From NCBI RefSeq assembly GCF_001522545.3, contig NC_031781.1:12845706-12909705 (forward strand): a stretch of 64,000 nucleotides of DNA, given 5' to 3'. Under the pieces are notes generated by a model, which worked only from the letters and a program-made list of their open reading frames with translations, did no database searches and was not told where the DNA came from. The position numbers were made by a program, and so were the translations under genes. The stretch is from Parus major. Taxonomy: Eukaryota; Chordata; Aves; Passeriformes; Paridae. Of the stretch, positions 1-12,162 are shown in pieces (position 1 is the stretch's first letter; each line of letters starts with the position of its first letter).

Positions 1-2500
1 ACATTTTAAAATTCAGTCAGATGTAATCAAAACATAAATGCAAATTGGGATCATCTCATAATGTAGCAAATACAGGGGGAGTATCTTTCTAGTGGTGGTG
101 TGAAAGACACATCTGTGCATATTTTTAATGCACCTATGCCATGATGAACAGATTTAGATGCTATGTCATTATGATCACAGGGGAGAGTCATTTACATTGT
201 CATTGACTGATTGCTTCTGCTCAGTTCTCGTTCTTTCATGGTAAGGATTCTAGGGATTATGATGGACAAGGCAGAAAAAATTAGGTATCTGTTTGCTGTG
301 GTTTCAGGTGCTGGTGACCTTCTCTCCACCACTGGGATGTCAGATGAGCAGTGAATGGTGAGAGGCAGTGGGGTTTCATTCCTTGAGAGAAAGGAGAAAA
401 AGTACCTGTGCATTATCAGGGAGTTAACAGTGATGATAAAATTACTGAGTGCTGATTTCAGTCCTGTGTGGATCTCCTTAAATCACTGTTATGCTGGATA
501 GGGTTTTGAGATAGTTTCTCAAAATATTTGAGGTAATTTCTTAAAATACAAGGAATATTTTCAGAAGCTTAATCTGATTTTTCACAATGCTTTTCAGAGG
601 AAGACTTCTCAGAACATGATGTGCTGATGGTGGGATTTAGGTTCTTTACTTGGTACAATAAGTCAATTCACTAATTAAACTCTTCTTGAACCTTCAGGAA
701 AATCATAAGTTAAACAGAATGCTATTTTAAAACTCAGCCTTTAAAAACTTTGAGGGGGAAGACTACATCTTCCAAGTTATCTGAGTCAGCGTGGGAACCT
801 TTGTTATCCAATGTGATTCATTTTAGGGAATTCAGGTTGTGAATCAGAAATGGGGCTAGGGTGTTAAAGAGGGGGGGGAAAGTATCCTATTTTATCTCCC
901 AAGCAAGAATTTTAACTTGAAAGCTAGTTCTTTTCTCTGCTTCCCTGCTAATATAATGGGACATAGCAGTGGAGGAGAAGGATGAAAAAGCTAGTTGGCA
1001 GAGTTGTAGGCAAGTTGGACAGTGATGAGATAGTTTTGGAAATGGCTGTGTGAAGTTGCATAAGAAAATGGGATCAGCCCGTTCCTTCTACATGAACCAG
1101 TGTGCCTGGATGGGCTGTGAGGAGGAGTGCAGGTGGGGTGTGCAGGCACTTTTGGATAAAATGAGCTATATATTTGTGGTCTGTTATTTAGGAAGCTTTG
1201 ATTAACAGCTCTCTGTGAGGTTTCACAGTCTGCTCAGCATTTCTGTCACCAAGTATTGTGGGAATGAGGAGAATGTTCCCGCTGTTAAGGCAGTCATAAA
1301 AGAATGTGTAAAGTAAGTAATTCTGGTAACATGGTGAGTCTCCTCACCTGGGGTTTTGAATTAAAATTTCTCCATGAATGTGTATGATGGTCAAAGCAGA
1401 GACATCTGTAAGACTTCTGAGAAAGAGCTAATACATCGTGCTGACACCTGTTAGAGTGTGACATGAGATTCCTTTCATGCTGTATCACCATGACTAGAGG
1501 TGTTCCTTTCCTTTGTAGTGGCATTTGGAAGCTAACCAGGAGAGGAGCATATGTCTCATTTCTGTTATGTAAATTCCAAGTGCTGCTGGGGGGCTTTTAA
1601 TAGTTAACTGCTTCCATGTCAACTTACTAAGCTGCAGGGTGTCCCTTAGGTAAATGCAAATTATCCTAATAATACATTTAAAAAATATTTCAAAAGAGTG
1701 TACCTACACCAGCAGGGTAGAGAGTGGGGAGGAGGAGGAAAAGGGAGGCAGTGGGGTTTTGTCTGGGCTTCTAATAAAACTTGTATAATTGAATATGTAC
1801 TAAATGAGAGCAGCATCTAATGAGAGTAGATGAGCAGAATGACAATTGAGGCTATGTACTTCAAGCTTAAAACCAGCAATGAGGGCAGTAAACATACCTG
1901 GTATTAGGTAGCCAGATAACAGAAGGTTTAAGACTTAATAAAAATGAGCAATGTTCTTTCTTCAGGAACACAAAAAAGATTTCTGTAGCATTGTATCATG
2001 TCCTTTCTTTGTCCTTAATCAGCTGCAGCAGAGCCTTGGAGTTCAATACATATTGACTTAAAGCATATGCTGAAGTGTGAACTACTTGGGTTTCAAAACT
2101 TCGATTGCCGGGAGCAGCATACTAATCTTGGTTAAGTTATCTGTTCTTTTAAAGTTAATTCTGCAGTGTAGTCACACTTTTAATTCTAACATATTAAACT
2201 TTGAGCTGTTTAAAAATCCATGCATCCCTACCACTGAGCGGCTTGTTGGAAGAGCAAGCATATAACTTATTACAGAACTCTGATTGCCTTGGGAGCAGCA
2301 TTGCCTATGTCCATTAATCTCAGTAACATTATATACACATAATATATTGATAAAATGTTAATGACCTAACTTAATGCCAATAAAAGCTGGAAATGAGGGT
2401 GTAGGAGTTCAAAGTGTAGCACTCTTTAGCCTTCAGTCATCCTGGTGGGTTTATTTGTTTGCTTACTGATTAGTTTTTTAAAATCTCTCCCTTCCCCCCC
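1..2500. other. Intronic sequence without a gene
   Basis: Mixed AT-rich sequence. I see only a G8 run at 871-878, a purine-rich G-run tract near 1714-1756 and an ATGCAAAT octamer near 1652. No exon, RNA gene or recognisable transposable element is visible. Confidence 0.6.
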
Positions 2501-2910
2501 GCATTGCCACCAGACTGTCCACAAAAGCACAGGTTGTGCCCGGATTCTAAACTAGTTATTCACACATCAGAGGATGAGAAATGTCCTCAGACTGGCCACT
2601 GCACAAACATTTTGATATTCTGCTCTCTGTTGCCAACTTGCACAGTTCTTCAGGCACCTTCTGTGCGCGGTGCTCGTCACACCAGTGCCTCAGCCAAGAG
2701 CTGGTGCCTGCCCAGCCCCGCTTGGCACCTGAGACCGAGCTGTCTCCTGACATGCCAATCACTTAGTCCTGACTTAAAAGGCAGCTGGTAGAGTAACAGG
2801 CCTGACACTGCGAGGAGGAGCACACCAAGTGGAATGGGCTGGTTTGGGGCCTCTCAGAGTGGCTGTGCTGACAATCAGTAAAACCAACCGCAAACGCCTC
2901 TCGGTTACCG

Positions 2911-3196
2911 CTGAGCCAGGCTTTGCTGCTGGTGCCGCTGAGCCAGGCTTTGCTGCTGGTNNNNNNNNNNNNNNNNNNNNNNNNNNNNNNNNNNNNNNNN
3001 NNNNNNNNNNNNNNNNNNNNNNNNNNNNNNNNNNNNNNNNNNNNNNNNNNNNNNNNNNNNNNNNNNNNNNNNNNNNNNNNNNNNNNNNNNNNNNNNNNNN
3101 NNNNNNNNNNNNNNNNNNNNNNNNNNNNNNNNNNNNNNNNNNNNNNNNNNNNNNNNNNNNNNNNNNNNNNCTGAGCCAGGCTTTGCTGCTGGTGCC
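2911..3196. repeat. 27-bp minisatellite interrupted by an assembly gap
   Basis: The unit, beginning CTGAGCCAGGCTTTGCTGCT and followed by GGTGCCG, occurs at 2911-2937. A second copy starts at 2938 and is cut by Ns after 23 bases. A third copy resumes at 3171-3196 with its last base changed. The visible copies are essentially identical, so the hidden part is very likely more of the same array. Because 27 is divisible by three and the unit lacks stops in several frames, the array creates apparent ORFs with a 9-residue repeat on both strands; these are artefacts. Confidence 0.9.
2961..3170. other. Assembly gap of 210 N
   Basis: A run of 210 undetermined bases sits inside the 27-bp tandem array. 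The distance between the starts of the flanking units (2938 to 3171) is 233 bases, which is not a multiple of 27, so the gap length looks like an estimate rather than the true length. Confidence 0.98.
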
Positions 3197-3519
3197 ACCA
3201 CAGCGCTGGGAAAACTGATGGCTTTCTGTAGCTGGAGCACCAGGGAAAATGAAGCCTGGCTATGGTGTTAAGGCTTCCAAGTATTTTCAATTAAAACTTA
3301 AAATCTGAACTCTGCAACGCATGGAATGGATAGAGGAGAAACGGAGAAACAAAAATCAATATAAAAAATAGTTTGTGCTAATGATGTTTAAGAGCCCTGC
3401 CCTGCAGTGTGTGATTAGCTGGGGAGGAGGCTAGTGTGCTGGCTATTGAAGTCTTACATAAAGTGTGAAGGGAAGAATGTGTGCTGGAGGCTATCAATAT
3501 AAATCTCGTAATATATTTT

Positions 3520-3960
3520 GAATTTTCCCCCTCCTAATTAAACCAAATGAAGCTTGTGGTGATCCTCATAGGGTATTTCTTGAGAAGAGAAAAAATAAAC
3601 TGATTCTAGTCTGTATGTTGAAGGTTAATTCTAATAAATCAGAAAGCAAAGATCTTGTAATAGGAAAGTATTTTCTGCACTCAGCCAATTAAATGTTAGT
3701 AGCTGGATAATGGAATAATTGTAGTTAGTCAATTGCTACAAAGTCATAATAGCTTCAGTACAACTAAGACTCCAAGGCAGTAAAATGCCAGTGGTAAAAT
3801 AATAAAATCATTATTTCAATAATAATCTCAAGTTAATTAGAATAAGGTAGTGCAACGTATTTTTAATATTAGACAAAAACAATTAGCATACTACTTAGTA
3901 ACAACAATATCCTTATTATCTGAAAAACAAAATAGGATTAATACAGCAGTAAAGCATTGA
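3520..3960. other. AT-rich block with many homeodomain-type TAAT/ATTA motifs
   Basis: The block is strongly AT-rich and dense in TAATTAAA, CAATTAA, GTTAATTA and CAATTAG motifs without being simple repeat. This is the composition typical of conserved intronic enhancers. Conservation itself cannot be seen from one sequence, so this is only a candidate. No coding potential is visible. Confidence 0.25.
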
Positions 3961-4890
3961 AATCATATGTCAACAAAAGAACACAGAGGAAAAATTAAAT
4001 AGCCCAAGCCCCAGCACAAGTAATGGAAACTTCCACATCCAAAGAAAGGAAAATTTGATTGTAGCAGATGTATGGATGAGTTTCTTAATACAAGTATGGT
4101 CTTTTTCCTGTGCCAAATGTTTATCTGTGTGGCTTCTTCACAAAATGTCTTGAGTATGTTCTGATTATTCCTCCCTCTTCTTATTCCTGACAAGATTGAG
4201 ATGTGATATATTCCCACATGCCTGCCTGAGTACAAAATAACTAAAAATTAAGGCTAGAGGGATTATTTAAATTATGATTTGACCTCCTGCAAAGCACAGA
4301 CCAGAGAATTCTGCCCTGTTATTCCCACGTTCTCAGGCTGAGAAGCAGATGTGTGTTGTAGGTGGCCCAAGTTTCAGGACTGTTTTACAGCTTGTGTCGG
4401 TCAGTACTGTGACCCTGTCACTTCTTAGTAGGGTGAAAAACTGCAGTAGGTTCTGTTGCAGTTGCCCTGGTGGAGATTTGGAAGGCTGAGAAAACATTAA
4501 GCATTCAAACCAAGCCTCATCCTACGGCTGTAGCCAGCCTTCCATGGGGACGTGTGAACACAGGCTTTCTACTTGCAGGGAACAGTCAAGAACAAAATGC
4601 TGGTTTTTGTTCTTAAAGTCTTTTTAGTTGCTTTCAAGATGATCTGCTGAATGTTGTGGAATTTTCACTTTGGTGCTTGAGGGTCCTCGTTACATGTTTG
4701 GGTTTTGAGGTAGAGCAGGCAGTCCTGCTCAGCCTTGCCTGCAGTTACTCCTGAGGAAAATGAGGTACTCCTTGTCCAAGAGACAAAAACTAGTTCCAGT
4801 CTTCAAAGCTTCACTGTCTCGCTTCCTCTGGGCTGAGTTGGAAATGGTAACCTAAATGGAAAAAGGCTTGCAGGGCTGTGGTGTAGAGAA

Positions 4891-4912
4891 GGGGTGGGGA
4901 GGGGGTTTAGGG
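4891..4912 (+). other. Canonical G-quadruplex motif (plus strand)
   Basis: The sequence is GGGGTGGGGAGGGGGTTTAGGG: four G-runs of at least three, with loops of 1, 1 and 4 bases. It lies on the gene's sense strand, so the motif would also be present in nascent PTPRG pre-mRNA. The motif is seen directly; folding and function are inference. Confidence 0.75.
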
Positions 4913-5447
4913 AAAGTGAGAACATGCAGCTCTTGGAGCCCCCTCACTGTGCAATAGATCAGGAGAGATGAATGCCAGTCAGCTAGATACAGCTCTTTGG
5001 AAAATAAGCTCTTCCCTGAAAACCTTGATCACTTTGCTTTCTGTGTGTATTTTAGTCAGAAATACATATGCTTGCATTCTGGCAAACTCCTTATTAGTAC
5101 TGGTAGAAGAAAGGTTCTTTTTTTGGAGAAACTTGGCTGTTCAGAGAAATACCAAGAATTTCTGCACAATTACCAATATCTGCTATATAGTACCTGCCAC
5201 GTTGCAATAATATTTTGTAATTTAAGCCCAAGGACATAAATTCAGGAATTGCAGTATAGTCAATAAACTAAAAAATTGCTTGGTGTGGATAATTATGGCA
5301 CTGATCTTGCATTACATTTTAACCTACACGAGACCCCGCTGACTTGACAATGTTAGTTACTTCCTTTTCTTGTAATGCATGTTACACTGCTTTGGTGTAG
5401 CATAGTGGCCAAAAAGAAGGCCATGGATCTATTCCACTGTGTCTGGT

Positions 5448-5513
5448 CCTATTTTACAGTGCAGCTGCTTGATAACCACTCTTATTTTACAGTGCAGCTA
5501 TTTGATAACCACT
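5448..5513. repeat. 33-bp tandem duplication, two copies
   Basis: Copies at 5448-5480 and 5481-5513 share 30 of 33 bases, including ATTTTACAGTGCAGCT and TTGATAACCACT. They abut exactly, as expected from replication slippage or unequal exchange. Each copy contains TTTTACAG, which resembles a splice acceptor, but no exon-like sequence follows. Confidence 0.9.
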
Positions 5514-6212
5514 AACTAGTTTGTATTCCTGGAAAAATCCAGGGGATGCACTGTAGGAGGAAATGCTCTCAAAGCATAACTTCAGTTTGTTAGAACTGGC
5601 TGCTAGCATTTTCTTCCTTTTTGTTATCAGTTAAATTTTTGCTGTGAGTTGTGTATTCCCCTTGGGTTTTATCACTGGGAATAATGCCTGACATTTTGTT
5701 GGGGAGCACAGAGTGGTGGAGAAGGTTAGGAAACCTCCCTGTTTTCAGTTGTGGCAGTTTCCAGTTTAATCTAGATAAAATAAGAATCCTAATGAGATAT
5801 GTCCTATGATTAATTTGTAGCATTTTTCCTCCTGTTAATTATAACCTGCTGTCTGGGGAATAGGTAAGAGCGGGCAAAGTCTCACATAGAATCAAGCATT
5901 TGAAAGAATCAAAATATATAAGCAAATTTCCACAAACCTATCTCAAAGAAAGAGGCATCTCCCAAAGGCCCTTTACACAACGGGAAAGCTCCTATTTTCT
6001 GCAACATCCTAATGTCTGAGTGTTGTTTGAGATTTTCGTGATGCTGTCAGCTGCTGCAGACATATGGCTCCAATTGATTTGTCCTGACAATAACAGTTAC
6101 CAGCACTCATTTCTCCACACCAAGAATGAGGCACATCTGTTATAGATTTGTTGACTGTCAAGGACCAGTAAAGACCTATCTGAAGAACATCCTTTTCTTC
6201 CCTTGTACTTCT

Positions 6213-6230
6213 CCCACCCTCCCCATCCCC
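6213..6230 (-). other. Compact G-quadruplex motif on minus strand (i-motif on plus)
   Basis: The plus strand reads CCCACCCTCCCCATCCCC. The minus strand therefore carries four G-runs with loops of 2, 1 and 1 bases, the short-loop arrangement associated with very stable parallel quadruplexes. It is on the template strand of PTPRG. Formation is predicted, not shown. Confidence 0.75.
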
Positions 6231-7439
6231 TATGAAGTGTGGCTGTGGCCTGCTGTCCAAGACTGGCTATTTGAAGGTCATTTCCATGGAATGGTGTATA
6301 TCATGAACATTGATTTTTATCAAGAATATATTGCTGTGAATAATTAATTTCTAAGTACACTTTCTCATTTTATTCTGGGATTTCTTAGTACTTCAGAAAG
6401 GGATTTGGAGTCTGGTTTGGTTTCTACTCAGACAGTGATTTTGCCCCTTAGTCCCATTTCAGACTATAGGTGATGATTTTAGTATGTACTTTTGTCTTTG
6501 AATGCCTAAAAACATGTGTTTTATTTTGAATCTGGGCTAGAAGATTCCTGCAAACTGTAGTGGGAGCTAACAGAAGTGAAAAAAAGGCATAATCTTTTGT
6601 AATATGGCAAATATACACAGAAATGCTTCTCCAGGAAAATGATACTCCTCTGCCACCCAAATCCCTTTGTTTCATGTACATCTTCTTCTATGGGTCTCTT
6701 CTGTGGTTGTGTGCCTGGGTGCACCTTCTGACTAGTGCAGTCTGTGAAATTCTATTATCACCTTGGGTTTAACTTTGAAGGACAAATTGATGCAACTGCC
6801 TGGATGGAATATTCCACTGGCACTCAGGTCTGATCCTGCATTTTAATTCTGGTTTGACTGATGGCCATCAGATGATACCAGGTAATGATTTGTCTTCTCT
6901 GCACCTCTGTTTTTCCAGTGCTGGCTGTCTTTGCAAAATGCTGTGGTATCTCACATTGTGCAGGCCTGTGTAAGAGCTGTTTTACCCAGCTGTGAGAACT
7001 CCATGGTGTGGTGGGAGCAAGGGAATGGGACTTTCCCCTCTAGGCTCTAATGCATTCCTGTCATTCTCATTCCCCAGAATCAGAAAATGCAAATATCTAA
7101 CAGGTATGGGAAGTTTGCCTCTGTTGGCACTGCAAGCAAGACATTCCTGCCTGGCAGGTGGAAGGGTGAGAAGGATGGACAGGCACTGATACTTTGCCGC
7201 TTCTCTGACTGGCACAGCTCATTTGAGGATGATTTCTGCTCCTTAGCTCTGCCCTTCACCTGCCCCAGGGGTGGCTGTAATAACACAGAGCAACAGCATC
7301 TAATTGTTACCCTCTCCTTCAGCAGGAGGAATGAGCAGCTTGGCTTAGGACCTTTACCCTTAGACGATGCAAAGATGCAAGTTTTGGCTTTGCAGGTATA
7401 TATGAGGCTTAATGAAGTTTAGTTTTGACTTTTCTTTTA

Positions 7440-7960
7440 GTTTGCATAAAAATGATAAAGTTTCCTTTCCTGCTTCTCATTCAATAGCATAAGCTGGAAT
7501 TCATAACACTGCAAGGGAAATATTAATTTAAAAGAAAAATCCTTTTCCTCCATTTTAAATTAAATTTAAAATGAAGAAAGACATCTCTATTCCTCCCATT
7601 GTAATCTTTCTTTTGTTTTTAATACAACGTATTATAACGTCATAAATAGAAATGTAATCTTATTAAAAGGCGTGCAGCAAGTGCTACTTTATTAAAAACT
7701 TTTTTAAAATAATCATTTACCAAGTTGAAATATTAATGTGACTGGCTGGAAATTGCAGATTTTTACTAGGGCATAGTCATTCTTTTAAAAAGCACATTAA
7801 AGTAGATATATTTTCAAGAAGTGAAATTTCCGATAGTGACAGCTTTTTATTAGCCTATTCTGGCACCACTATATATTTTTATTTATTTTTCTTAAAGCAC
7901 TAATATTTATCTAAATTAAAAGTTTTAAAAAATTAAATATTTTTCTGCCCCCCTCTTTCC
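7440..7960. other. AT-rich block, candidate conserved non-coding element
   Basis: About 500 bases of complex AT-rich sequence with repeated TAAAA, ATTAAA and TTAAAT motifs and MEF2-like CTATATATTTTTA near 7869. It is not a simple repeat and has no ORF of note. The composition resembles developmental enhancer elements in large introns. This is inference from composition only. Confidence 0.25.
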
Positions 7961-8060
7961 CTTGTATTCTGCGCTGTCTGTAAGTGGAGTACAAACAAAA
8001 TTATCTTAAATCTCAATTTGAGTGTCACTTGGCTTTTGTATAGTATAAATAAACTTGCAT

Positions 8061-11000
8061 CAACTCAGGGCCCTTGCCTGTAAATGACATAAAGTGTGTA
8101 TAACACCTTCTCACTTACCTAATTCTAGGGGGCAGAAATGCAGAGTCTGCTGAATATCTCAGCTGCCTTGGACCTCAGTGGCAATTAAGAACTTGCAGCT
8201 CTTTCAAGGATTTCTTCTTTCTTGACTTGATATATTCCTTACTGTGACCTGAGAAGCACCTTTTTCCTTTTTCCTTTCCTTAGCTATATTGAAAATAATT
8301 AATAGCTATTGATTACATGTTGCTTAATGGGCTCTAATAAATTTACACTTAAAATAAAATTCTCCAGTGGAGTGTTTCCAGCTAAATCAGGGCCTAGTTC
8401 CTTTGCATTAACACCACTCTGCTGCAGCAGAGTGGTTAAAAATTGCAAAAGCAGCTTCCTGCTCCATGGTTTTTTTATGTTACTGTGTATAGATTTAGAG
8501 AGTGGGTTCCTGGTAAGAAAATGGTCAGTGCTATTGCAAGCCAGAGCTGGTCCCTGGCCCCAGGTGCACCAGTCCTTGGGGTGTTTCTCTTGGTTTGCCC
8601 TGTGTTTGGGTGATCTCTTCCTTGCCCTGTTCCCAGGGTGTCCTGGCACAGCTGCTCCACTCCTGGCTCCCTGTCCCTGCCCTTCTGCTCCAGCTGCCTG
8701 GAGCCAGGGGAGGCTGTTGTGAGGCTGTTGTGTTCCTGCCCTTTGGAGGATCACATTTTCCTTTTGTGAGCGCTGCTGTGAGCAGTGCCTCGGTCCTGCT
8801 GACCTGTCAGACCTGCCACCTGAATGTGCTCTGCGAGCCACACCAGTCCGTGCCTGAGAATTTTGTGTTCTGTGTAGCATCCCTCAGAAATGGTCCTGCT
8901 GCTCCACTCCCCCACCACACAGCTCCCAGGATTCTGTCCCTTAGCAGGGTCTTTGCTGGTCCTGTATCTGTTTAGAAAGCTGGTGGCATGACTTGTTTCC
9001 AAGCCTGCCTCTTTGAGTCTGGGACTGGTTTTCTCTATTGCACCAACCTCTTTCACCTTCTCTGTGGCTCAGCCTTGTCTCTGATTCCTTCTCCCTCAGT
9101 CCCTTGTTGCTGGTCAGTTTGGAAGCCTCAGCCTCTGTGCCTCTTTTTTGTGTGTGCTGTGTTTTTTGGGGGTGAAAATGAGGATTGTTTGCTGGGGTTT
9201 TTTTGGGGTGGTGTTTGGTGATTGTTATGGGCTTCCAAAATGCTGGCAAGCCTTAAAATCCATCTTAATAGGATAATGACTTGAGCCATGTCAGTTGGAA
9301 GCTAAGCTCCTTGCAGTTTCTTGGTATTTCAGCAGATCTGCTTAAACTAACTTATCTCATGTTTGTATCTTTTATTTCCCATCAGAGCAGTGCAGGAAAC
9401 AGAGGGATGCAGCCCACACTGAGCAAAGATGATCTTTCTATACACTGTGTTAAAATGCATCATATCACTTGCCAAGTATGCTCTACATCAGTCTTTATAT
9501 TCCTGCACCTTTAACTCTAATCACATGCAGTAGATGATATTTTCTAATCATTGTTACGTTTTTTATAGCTATTTCAAGTCCTGTATTCAAATCGGATTTG
9601 GCTGTCAGTTGGCAAGTAGCTTGGGTATGTGGATGCCTCTTTGTAATACATCAGTTTGTTCATCAGAGGAAATTACAATGTCAAGAGTCTTCTTCCTCCC
9701 CCTCCCTGAAATTTTGATGCATGTTTTGCAGAAGTCATGAAAGGATTTAAATCCAAAGCTGAAAAGCCTGACTGGAACTGATTGCTTTGAGCTTCTTGTT
9801 TACAAAATATGAATTGGGGGTTAAAAAAAGAAAGACAACAAGAGGTTTTCTTATGAATAGACTTACTTCTGATTTCTCTAGCAAAGATTGTGGTGTGTAT
9901 GGGGAATGTAAAAAAGAATAACAATAAAAGCATATTTAATGGTGAGCAGCTTTTTTTGAGGAAAACTTGTTTGTGATAGTCTGTGCAGTATTGATAGAAG
10001 TTCTTTGTAGTTGTAAGATTCAGCTTTGCTGATCCCTGTCATTAATAGGAGCAATGTTGTCACAGGGCAAACACTAATATGCTGTCAATATTTAATGCAT
10101 TTGTTATTTAAAAAGTAATTTTCTTATTTTAATGTATTTCTAAATTGCTTAGAGTAAGAGAGGATATATGTTTTGATATGAATATATCTTTTTTGTTAAC
10201 AAACTAGAGAACAGAATATCGCCACAAAGAAATCTTTTTAAGTATTACAAAAAAGGGTGAGTCTGTTTTTCAACACCAGCACTGGCTATCTGGGAGATGG
10301 AATGTTCTTACACTTCACAGTCAAAGCATAAAAGAAGCACAAAATACAGAAATAACAACTGTGGAACACATGTGCACTCTCTGGAATTAACTCGCCCAGG
10401 GGGAGTTATTTTCTTGAGTAATTAAACTTTCTGTGGGTATTGAGGACCATTCTGGGGTTTTCTGAGTCAAGTGGGGACTAAGCACAAAGCTGTACTGTAA
10501 TTAAATAGCCAAGCAATCTGCTTGGGCAGTGAGAAACCTGCAGCAGTCAACAACAACCTCGTTCCTGCAGGTAGGCTGAAGTCCTGACGAGGATTCTTAC
10601 GAGCCTCACAAAAACAATTATATTTGTCAGGCTGCAGGCTGTACACCAGATTTCTCTAGCCTTTCAAGGCACGGTGCTTTTGCTGTGTTTTCCAGTAATT
10701 TTGGTGTTTGTAATAGCTGTAGGATGAGCAGCACTGGAGATGTTGTGGAGTGGTTGGGACTGCAGCGGGCAGGGAGCGATAGCGATGCTCGGTGCCTGAG
10801 CCCTCCTGGGCAGAGGCGCTCTGGGGAAGGCAATGCTTGGGCACGGATGGAGCCTGCAGCTCTTGGATGTTTCCCCCCATGCCAGAACTGAGGAGTTTCC
10901 TGCTGCTCTCTGAGGCTGGGAATGCTGTGTGCCTCTCTCCTGCTGGTCCCGTGTGCTCCGCTCTGTTCTCAGCCAGAGCTGCTCTGCAGTGATGCTCAAG

Positions 11001-12050
11001 CCAAGCCTGTGTTTGCAGTCCTTGTGTGCATTGAGCTCGTCCTCTCAAACCTGCCCTTGCTTAAATCCTGGTGCTCATTTGAGCTCCCCCGGGCCTGGCT
11101 AAAGGTGAAAGCATCCCTTTGTTCCTTACGGAGCTCTTCATCTCCTCCTCTTTCACTCTTGTGCTGTGAGAGCACTTCTTGCCTGAAGATCACCATTTCT
11201 GAGTACTATAAAATCTAGCTCTTTATGAGGCTTGTTATGAAAATTGATGTGTGAGACAAGGAGGCAGAGGGTGGAGCGAGGCCTTGGGGACTGGAGAGGG
11301 TGAGGATGAGCACACCAAGGCATGGCCAGGCAGGGCTGGGTTGAGGCTGCCCAGCCAGCACAGAATAGGAGGGCACAAGGTTGGTGTTAAAGGTGCTTTC
11401 ATTCATGTCATATATCATGTGTCATCCATCCCCTGTCGTCCTTCCCTCCCCTGCCCCAGGCTTTAGATTTTTTGCTAGAAATGAATTTTACTTTTTTTGA
11501 GTAATAGGCCTCAAACAGCATGTGGCACTGCAGTGACAGGCTTGCCAAAAACTGTCTAAAACTGAATTATTGCTTCCAGTATCTCTGTGCATGTGGCCCA
11601 GGATAGCAATTGTCTGTTTCTGCAGTGGTATTGCAGCATGAACTTTCATCTAATTCATTATCCACCCTAATACTCAAGTCTTTCTGCATTACTGCTTTCT
11701 AAACAGCACTCTCTCACTTCATTCCTGCACTGATTATTATTTCTCCCCCACTTCATAGCCTTACATTTATCTTCAGTGGAATGTCTCACTTACATCAGCC
11801 CATTTGGCTGAGCTTGCCAGGCAGCTGAATATTTTTGAGATGTTGTTGCTCGCTTCTCCTCCTCTTGGTTTAGCATCATTTACATTTATGGAGTGTGGGG
11901 TTAGCTTTGTTCTCCAGATGGTTCAGTTGGCTGGATAGGAAAGAGCAGTGACCCTGTGCCCTTTCAGTCTCTGCTGCATCACCACTGGATCATGACACAG
12001 TGAGCGCCACTTCTGCTGGTTTTGGTCTATTTTACTTCATCTGAGCTCTG
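8061..12050. other. Intronic sequence without a supported gene
   Basis: Two GC-richer islands (about 8530-8950 and 10730-11110) carry overlapping ORFs on both strands, the longest 193 codons on the minus strand at 8299-8880. They show no recognisable domain, no splice context and opposite-strand ORFs of similar length, which points to GC-driven chance. A G/T-rich stretch at about 9140-9225 is low complexity. Nothing else is evident. Confidence 0.5.
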
Positions 12051-12057
12051 TTACCTG

Positions 12058-12162
12058 GGTTGTTTGTTTGTTTATGTGGGGGTTTTGTGTTTGTTTGGTT
12101 TTTCGTGTGTTTTTGTTTGTGGGTTTTTTGTTTATTTTGTATGGGGTTTTTTGTTCTTGTTT
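12058..12162. repeat. G/T-rich low-complexity tract, TTTG-like
   Basis: Roughly 100 bases made almost only of T and G, starting with TGTTTGTTTGTTTATG and continuing with irregular TTTG and GTTTTTT units. It is strongly strand-asymmetric, with T and G on the PTPRG sense strand. No poly-A source element is visible beside it. Confidence 0.8.

Larger units (their letters stand above)
3961..7430. other. Intronic sequence without a gene
   Basis: Unremarkable intronic sequence apart from the G4 motif at 4891-4912, the 33-bp duplication at 5448-5513, the C-run motif at 6213-6230 and an ATGCAAAT octamer near 7087. A weak MIR-like resemblance near 6800-6960 is not strong enough to annotate. Confidence 0.55.

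Noticed and set aside
2763..3290. Overlapping ORFs on both strands across the N gap
   Set aside because: They are kept open by Ns and by a 27-base tandem repeat whose length is a multiple of three, not by coding selection.
5880..5925. ACATAGAATCAAGC resembling the CR1 LINE 3' end
   Set aside because: The diagnostic ATTCTATGA-type octamer repeats and the upstream conserved CR1 segment are absent.
6800..6960. Possible plus-strand MIR fragment
   Set aside because: Only a short stretch (CTTCTCTGCACCTCTGTTTTTCC) resembles MIR and the flanking order is not convincing.
8299..8880. 193-codon minus-strand ORF as a new gene
   Set aside because: No recognisable domain, basic and Gln/Ser-rich composition typical of non-coding GC patches, a comparable ORF on the other strand, and no splice or promoter context.
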